Source: Brassica napus (Eukaryota; Streptophyta; Magnoliopsida; Brassicales; Brassicaceae). Taken from it: a stretch of 64,000 bases of DNA. Of this stretch, positions 58,572-64,000 are shown piece after piece (position 1 is the first letter of the stretch; the number at the start of each line of letters is the position of its first letter). The notes under the pieces are model-generated. The model had not been told where the DNA came from, did not search any database, and saw nothing but the letters and a program-made list of their open reading frames with translations. Position numbers and translations under genes: made by a program. The stretch spans positions 38,933,473 through 38,997,472 of the forward strand of contig NC_063449.1 in NCBI RefSeq assembly GCF_020379485.1, written 5' to 3'.

Positions 58572-59439
58572 TGGGATATAACACAAACCTAACAACTTAT
58601 CTCTGTAAACCAAAAGTAAGCAGCTTTGAGATCAATTCGATGAAACTCAAATTCTTGATTGTAAAGGTAATCTAGCACAAACCCATCAAGGAAAAATCCA
58701 TGATTTATGATAAGGAATCATAAAGATTGAATTTTTGATGCAGAGAGAGAGACTAACCTTGTGAGATAGATGAAGTGGAATAAGATCAAATCCAAAGGGG
58801 ATATGTTAACGTTAGAGAAGAAGAGGAAGAAGACAGAGAAGGAGAATTATAGATGGGAGTGAAGATTTGTAACCACAAGGGTTACTTGTGGCCCAGTGTG
58901 AGCCAACCATACCCGTAGGTTTCTATTTTCAATCTCTTGTCCTTGTTACGTATGGGATCCACTCCTTCCTCCTTTTAATATCTTTGGTCCCATTTCTACA
59001 GTGTGGAACCTCTACTCATATAGTCATATGCTCGGTCGGCAATTATCGAATTAGGTGGATTTGACTTCATTCAATTTTTTTTTAATATCTCCAAGTACTT
59101 TTTCCAGAGATTCATGTGATTCAACTGTCTTTTGCCGTATTGATACCACACGTAGACGTCATTTCAGTTTTGATATCGTGTGATTGTGGACGATTAAATG
59201 TGTTACCAAGAGTAGTTGATAGGAAATCTGGCTAGGGAGAAAAGAAATTAAAATTGTTGGTATTAATTTATAGTTGTTGAACTGGTTACAATTCAAAATT
59301 ACAAACTGTTTAACTAGTAATTCCATCATATTCACCGGTTTGTTTTCATAGGTGAACTTCTTGGTGGGGATGGCTAATTTAATGCATATTCAGCTGGTTC
59401 TTATATGTCAAGCACTTCGTTTACTTCAAGTCACACAAG
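58572..59439. other. Upstream region of the senescence-associated gene
   Basis: Leader and promoter of the minus-strand gene (58572-about 58900; GA-rich leader near 58810), then AT-rich spacer to the Mutator remnant. No other gene. Confidence 0.55.
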
Positions 59440-60390
59440 AGACTACTTAGTCGGGAGAATGTTGAAGAGTCTCGGAGCAGTTGACGAGAACCTGAGACAC
59501 ATGTTGTCGGAGACAATGGCGTCTTGATAACTGAAAGTACGCCTGAAACTGAAGATGTTGGAGCCGGAGTTGAAGCTCCTCTACCGCATCAACGCCCAAA
59601 GTTGGAAGGACATCAATGTTGATGTGAATCACAAAGTGGAGAGTCGCCTGAAATTGAAGTTTTTGGAGCTAGAGTTGAAGCTCCTCCATTGCGTCAAAGC
59701 CCATAGTTGGAAGAATACAGAGATATTGACCGCTAACGTCACCCGGGCAGTAGAGACTATTGCATTGTTGTTGGTGACGATGGTTATGATGTGTTTGATG
59801 ATGAAGAATCTAATGATGGTTTAGGTATCAAATCAAAGAAAAATGAAACTTATAAGACGACTTTTGAGAAGCTGCGAGAGATGAGGAAGTTGGGAGTATT
59901 AATGTAAACAATGGAGGTAATATTTGGGATGATGAGAGGATTCCCGATCTTTTGTCATCTAGCGATGATGAAAACGAGGCAGAACAAGAGCTTAAAGAGA
60001 TTTCAAGCTTGCGGTTCTCAGATATTCTCTGAAAATTAGATACAACATTAAGCTCTATAGGTCTCAGGCTTTGAAGATTGATGTAAAGTGTTCTGACATG
60101 GAGAGTCAGGTAGTCATATATGATAATGTGAAGAGAAGATATAAAATGCAAATAAAAGTCTATGTGACTAATCATATATTTGTTAGATCATGGAGGTCTA
60201 AAATGTTGAAGTGATCAACAATTACAGAACAGGAGATGGCTCAAGAGATCAAGAGAAAATACAATTTGGAAGTGACTATGACTAGTGTAAAAATACCAAG
60301 TCAAAAGTTCTAAGACAAAGGGAAAGTAGCCAGGAAAACTATTATCAAGCAAAAAATGGGTCAAAGTACTAGAATAAACCAAGGAACGTG
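59440..60390 (+). pseudogene. Mutator transposase N-terminal remnant
   Basis: Plus-strand frames show the N-terminal part of a MURA-type transposase: two acidic repeats of about 115 bp (PETEDVGAGVEAPLP and PEIEVFGARVEAPP), GYDVFDDEESNDG, NIWDDERIPDLLSSSDDE, then the DNA-binding region RYNIKLYRSQALKIDVKC with KMQIKVYVTNHIFVRS and EIKRKYNLEVTM. Several stops (for example after KMLK) and frameshifts break it, and the catalytic domain and SWIM finger are missing. It is a different lineage from the MULE at 28359. Confidence 0.8.
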
Positions 60391-60898
60391 ACGAGGTTAT
60401 AACTACTGTAATAATAACTGACGAAGGCGTGATTAAAGGATAGATATGGAAGAGGATAAACGTCGATCTAGAGAGAGAGTGCTGGATCTTACACAAAAGT
60501 GTATACATTTCTTTCCTTTTCCCCTCATTTTTTACTTCACTACACCTAACACACAAGTGTATACATTGTTCCTAAGTTCTTTCACCAGCATGGAGATTTC
60601 TTTCCGAATTATCTCAATTTTCTTACCATCTATAATTAATCCAAGAAAAATTAGTCATCATAACATATTAAAAAGACAACAAATTCATATTACATTAGAC
60701 CAAAAAGAAAAAACAAATTATGTACACAGCTACCAAAAAGAAAAGAGTTAAAGAGAGAAGTGTTAAACCCAACCCAACCAATTTTTCTTTGGACTTGATA
60801 AAAAAGGCTGCCAACGCCTTCTTCTTCTTGCTCCTCCTCCGTCGTCTCTCTCTCTCAAAATCCCAAATCGATTCGATTCGATTCATTTTCCCGATCAA
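60391..60898. other. ETR1 promoter and first leader exon
   Basis: Spacer, then a CT-rich leader (TTCTTCTTGCTCCTCC, about 60820-60860) leading to the intron donor at 60899. Likely contains the transcription start of ETR1; no clear TATA box seen. Confidence 0.55.
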
Positions 60899-61088
60899 GT
60901 AAGCTTCTTCTCCGATCCCATAGTAAACTGATTGATTAATCTAATTCTTCTGTAATCTTATCACGAACTATTCTGCATATCGATTTCGATTCGAATTCTT
61001 CTGTTCCAGCTACTCACGTTTACGAAACAGAACGTAATCGAGTTTGATCCGTTACATATAAACCCTAATTTCTCGATTTCTGTTACAG
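60899..61088 (+). other. Probable 5' UTR intron of ETR1
   Basis: Donor CAA/GTAAGC at 60899 and acceptor TGTTACAG at 61088, 14 bp before the ETR1 start codon (61103). A leader intron is known for Arabidopsis ETR1. Confidence 0.7.
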
Positions 61089-61102
61089 TCTCAAACCATA
61101 TG

Positions 61103-64000
61103 ATGGAAGTCTGCAACTGCATCGAGCCTCAATGGCCAGCCGACGAGCTCCTAATGAAGTACCAATACATCTCAGACTTCTTCATCGCCGTCGCCTACTT
61201 CTCAATCCCCCTCGAGCTCATCTACTTCGTCAAAAAATCAGCCGTCTTCCCTTACAGATGGGTCCTCGTCCAGTTCGGCGCCTTCATCGTCCTCTGCGGC
61301 GCCACCCACCTCATCAACCTATGGACCTTCACCACCCATTCACGAACCGTTGCCCTCGTGATGACCACCGCCAAGGTCTTAACCGCCGTCGTCTCCTGCG
61401 CTACTGCATTGATGCTAGTCCACATCATCCCCGACCTCCTCAGCGTCAAGACGCGCGAGCTCTTCTTGAAAAACAAGGCTGCTGAGCTGGACAGAGAGAT
61501 GGGATTAATCCGGACTCAGGAGGAGACTGGGAGGCACGTGAGGATGCTGACTCATGAGATTAGAAGCACGCTGGATAGGCACACGATCTTGAAAACCACA
61601 CTAGTTGAGCTTGGGAGGACGTTGGCGTTGGAGGAGTGTGCGTTGTGGATGCCGACTAGGACTGGTTTGGAGTTGCAGCTTTCGTATACGCTTCGTCAGC
61701 AGCATCCCGTTGAGTACACGGTGCCTATTCAGTTGCCGGTGATTAACCAAGTGTTTGGTACTAGTAGAGCTGTGAAGATATCTCCTAACTCCCCTGTGGC
61801 GAGGCTGAGACCTGTCTCCGGGAAGTATCTCCTCGGGGAGGTGGTGGCTGTGAGGGTTCCGCTTCTCCACCTTTCGAATTTTCAGATTAATGACTGGCCT
61901 GAGCTTTCGACGAAGAGATACGCTCTTATGGTATTGATGCTTCCTTCGGATAGTGCGAGGCAGTGGCATGTTCATGAGCTGGAGCTAGTCGAAGTCGTTG
62001 CGGATCAGGTTTTTTTATACACATTTTGGAACTCAGTTTATGTCTGATGTTGAGCTTGTCTGAACTCTTTTTTTTTAAATTGTAGGTGGCTGTGGCTCTC
62101 TCACATGCTGCGATTCTTGAAGAGTCGATGCGAGCTAGGGACCTTCTGATGGAGCAGAATGTGGCTCTTGATATAGCGAGACGAGAAGCGGAAACAGCGA
62201 TCCGTGCCCGTAACGATTTCCTGGCGGTTATGAACCATGAGATGCGGACGCCAATGCATGCGATCATTGCGCTCTCTTCCCTACTTCAAGAAACGGAGTT
62301 AACACCTGAACAGAGATTGATGGTGGAGACGGTACTGAAAAGCAGTAGCCTTTTGGCAACTTTGATGAATGATGTCTTGGATCTTTCAAGGCTTGAAGAT
62401 GGAAGTCTTCAACTTGAGCTCGGGACATTCAATCTTCATACTTTATTTAGAGAGGTAACACGATATCTTTTCCTCCTGCATAGGCCTGCGGGTTTGGGTA
62501 GTTCAGGTAGTTTGGTTCGACCAAGATTTTGCCAAATTGAACCGGAAAAAGTTTGGTCAGTATTCCGATAGTTCCGTTTTTAAATTTTTTACCGAAATTA
62601 ACCGGAGTTTTTGTTTTCGATTATATTTTGATTAAATTCGGGTAATTTTGGTTTAAAATTTTGGTAATTTCAGTTAGTTCGGTTTAAAATTTGTTTAACA
62701 AAATTTTTTTTTTGAAAAACCAAACTAATCGAATACCGAACTGAAAATCAAAGTTTTTATAAACCTACCGAACTGAACCGAACTAACTGAACTAACGGAG
62801 AATTTTGGTTCGGCCGCATGCCTACTCCTGCATGTCATTGTTTGTATACTTTAGAACAGCTTCATGTTTTAAAAGTTAGAGTTTTGGTTGAAATTTCTGA
62901 ATGTTGTTGCAGGTCCTGAATCTGATTAAGCCTATAGCCGTTGTTAAGAAACTGCCCATCACACTAAACCTCGCACCAGATTTGCCAGAGTTTGTAGTTG
63001 GGGATGAGAAACGGCTAATGCAGATAATATTAAACATAGTTGGTAATGCTGTGAAGTTCTCCAAACAAGGTAGTATCTCCGTAACTGCTCTTGTCACAAA
63101 GTCAGACAACCGAGCTCCTCCAGACTTTTTCGTGGTGCCAACTGGGAGTCATTTCTACTTGAGAGTAAAGGTTAGTATCTTTGGTCCCATAAACCACGGA
63201 TGAGAGTACTTTCATAGATCTTACTATTGACGATTATTCAACCATAGGTAAAAGACTTGGGAGCAGGAATAAATCCACAGGACATTCCCAAGCTATTCAC
63301 TAAATTTGCTCAAACACAGTCTTTAGCGACAAGAAGCTCGGGAGGTAGTGGGCTTGGTCTCGCCATCTCCAAGAGGTTGAGCCTTATTTAGTGTCGTTAC
63401 TTTTCGTTCTTGTTTTCGTCTCTAATGGTATTGATATAGTTTGCACATTTGACAAAGGTTTGTGAATCTGATGGAGGGTAACATTTGGATTGAGAGCGAA
63501 GGTGTTGGAAAAGGATGCACTGCTATCTTTGATGTTAAACTTGCAATTTCAAACGAATCTAAACAGTCTGGCATACCAAAAGTTCCAGCCAATCCACAGC
63601 ATGTTAATTTCGCTGGACTTAAGGTTCTTGTCATGGATGAGAATGGGTTAGTATAAGCCTATTAGTTCTATCTTTCTGCTGTTTGTTATCAGATTTGATG
63701 TTTGCTTTTGGTCGCAGGGTAAGTAGAATGGTGACGAAGGGACTTCTTGTACACCTTGGATGCGAAGTGACCACGGTGAGTTCAAACGAGGAGTGTCTCA
63801 GAGTTGTATCCCATGAGCACAGAGTGGTCTTCATGGACGTGTGCACCCCCGGGGTCGAAAACTACCAGATCGCTCTCCGTATACACGAGAAATTCACTAA
63901 ACGCCACCAAAGGCCACTGCTCGTGGCGCTCACTGGTAACACCGACAAATCCACAAAGGAGAAATGCATGAGCTTTGGTCTAGACGGCGTGCTGCTCAAA
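61103..64000 (+). CDS. ETR1: Ethylene receptor ETR1 (3' end outside window)
   Basis: Exons 61103-62008, 62086-62454, 62913-63170, 63248-63375, 63458-63646, 63718 to the window edge. Start [10 protein letters not shown] is chosen over the ATG one codon upstream because it places the key residues at the Arabidopsis numbers: Cys4/Cys6 (dimer disulfides), Cys65 and His69 (copper and ethylene binding in [10 protein letters not shown]), and His353 (NHEMRTP phosphoacceptor). Order: three membrane helices, GAF domain, histidine kinase with N box ([10 protein letters not shown]), G1 (KDLGAG) and G2 (GSGLGLAIS), then the receiver with the acceptor Asp in FMDVCTPG. It sits in the ER membrane and represses ethylene responses through CTR1 until ethylene binds. 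Sequence ends at DGVLLK, about 30 residues short. Compared with Arabidopsis as I recall it, G1 has Leu for Ser and the receiver has Thr for Met two residues after the Asp-Val pair. Confidence 0.98.
62481..62824. mobile_element. hAT-type MITE in ETR1 intron
   Basis: 344 bp with short inverted ends TAGGCCTGCGG / CCGCATGCCTA and a perfect 8-bp duplication CTCCTGCA (62473-62480 and 62825-62832), the size made by hAT transposases. The inside is rich in GGTTCGG/CCGAACC-type words in opposite orientations. It lies wholly in the intron 62455-62912 and accounts for most of its length. Confidence 0.9.

Noticed and set aside
62455..62571. Extension of the ETR1 exon to the stop at 62571
   Set aside because: It reads through a good donor (GAG/GTAACA) into the intron and the MITE; the protein continues at 62913.

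Overview
The window is nuclear DNA of a Brassicaceae plant. It is AT-rich, its genes have several short introns with GT-AG borders, and the transposons are of plant type. The genes match a block of Arabidopsis thaliana chromosome 1 that, from memory, lies around AT1G66210-AT1G66340. I reconstructed eight protein genes exon by exon; the reading frame closes in seven and runs off the window edge in ETR1. They are two subtilases, a MYB20-type R2R3-MYB, two near-identical F-box/LRR/FBD genes, an ALY-type mRNA export adaptor, a plastid-targeted 'senescence-associated' protein, and the ethylene receptor ETR1 (cut at the right edge). The genus cannot be fixed from the sequence alone.

Layout. 1-646: 3' part of a Helitron, whose exact end is proved by a paralogous empty site. 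647-6390: a tandem array of about 1.7-kb units, each carrying a small secreted cysteine-rich gene (DUF784/ECA1 prolamin-like), every copy damaged in a different way. 6614-9654 (-) and 11085-14218 (+): divergent subtilases. 15120-16030 (+): MYB20. 16236-22366: degraded Ty1/copia element with both LTRs. 22367-28349: gene-free DNA with a MITE and an inverted copy of the sequence at the window's left end. 28359-34226: Mutator-like element with terminal inverted repeats and a perfect 9-bp target duplication, carrying a decayed transposase and a decayed DUF1985 gene. 34351-34535: SINE. 35958-37692 (-): F-box gene 1. 38170-49250: nested transposon bed (Helitron ends, a 1.07-kb deletion derivative of the same Mutator-like family, a long hairpin, Ty3/gypsy integrase remains). 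49382-51130 (-): F-box gene 2. 52162-54097 (-): ALY. 54720-55730: GCGG-rich MITE-like DNA. 56333-58571 (-): senescence-associated plastid protein. 59440-60390: second Mutator transposase remnant. 61103-64000 (+): ETR1, with a hAT-type MITE in an intron.

The genes do not form a pathway. They are a conserved chromosomal neighbourhood in which two families (subtilase, F-box) expanded locally and into which many transposons inserted, mostly between genes and in introns. Compared with my recollection of the Arabidopsis order, the genes expected between MYB20 and ALY are missing and the F-box genes lie on the other side of ALY. The best leads are the DUF784 array with its mutually different lesions, the two-gene Mutator-like element with its internally deleted relative, the probable GC-AG intron in ALY, and the 76-bp-arm hairpin near 42.4 kb.
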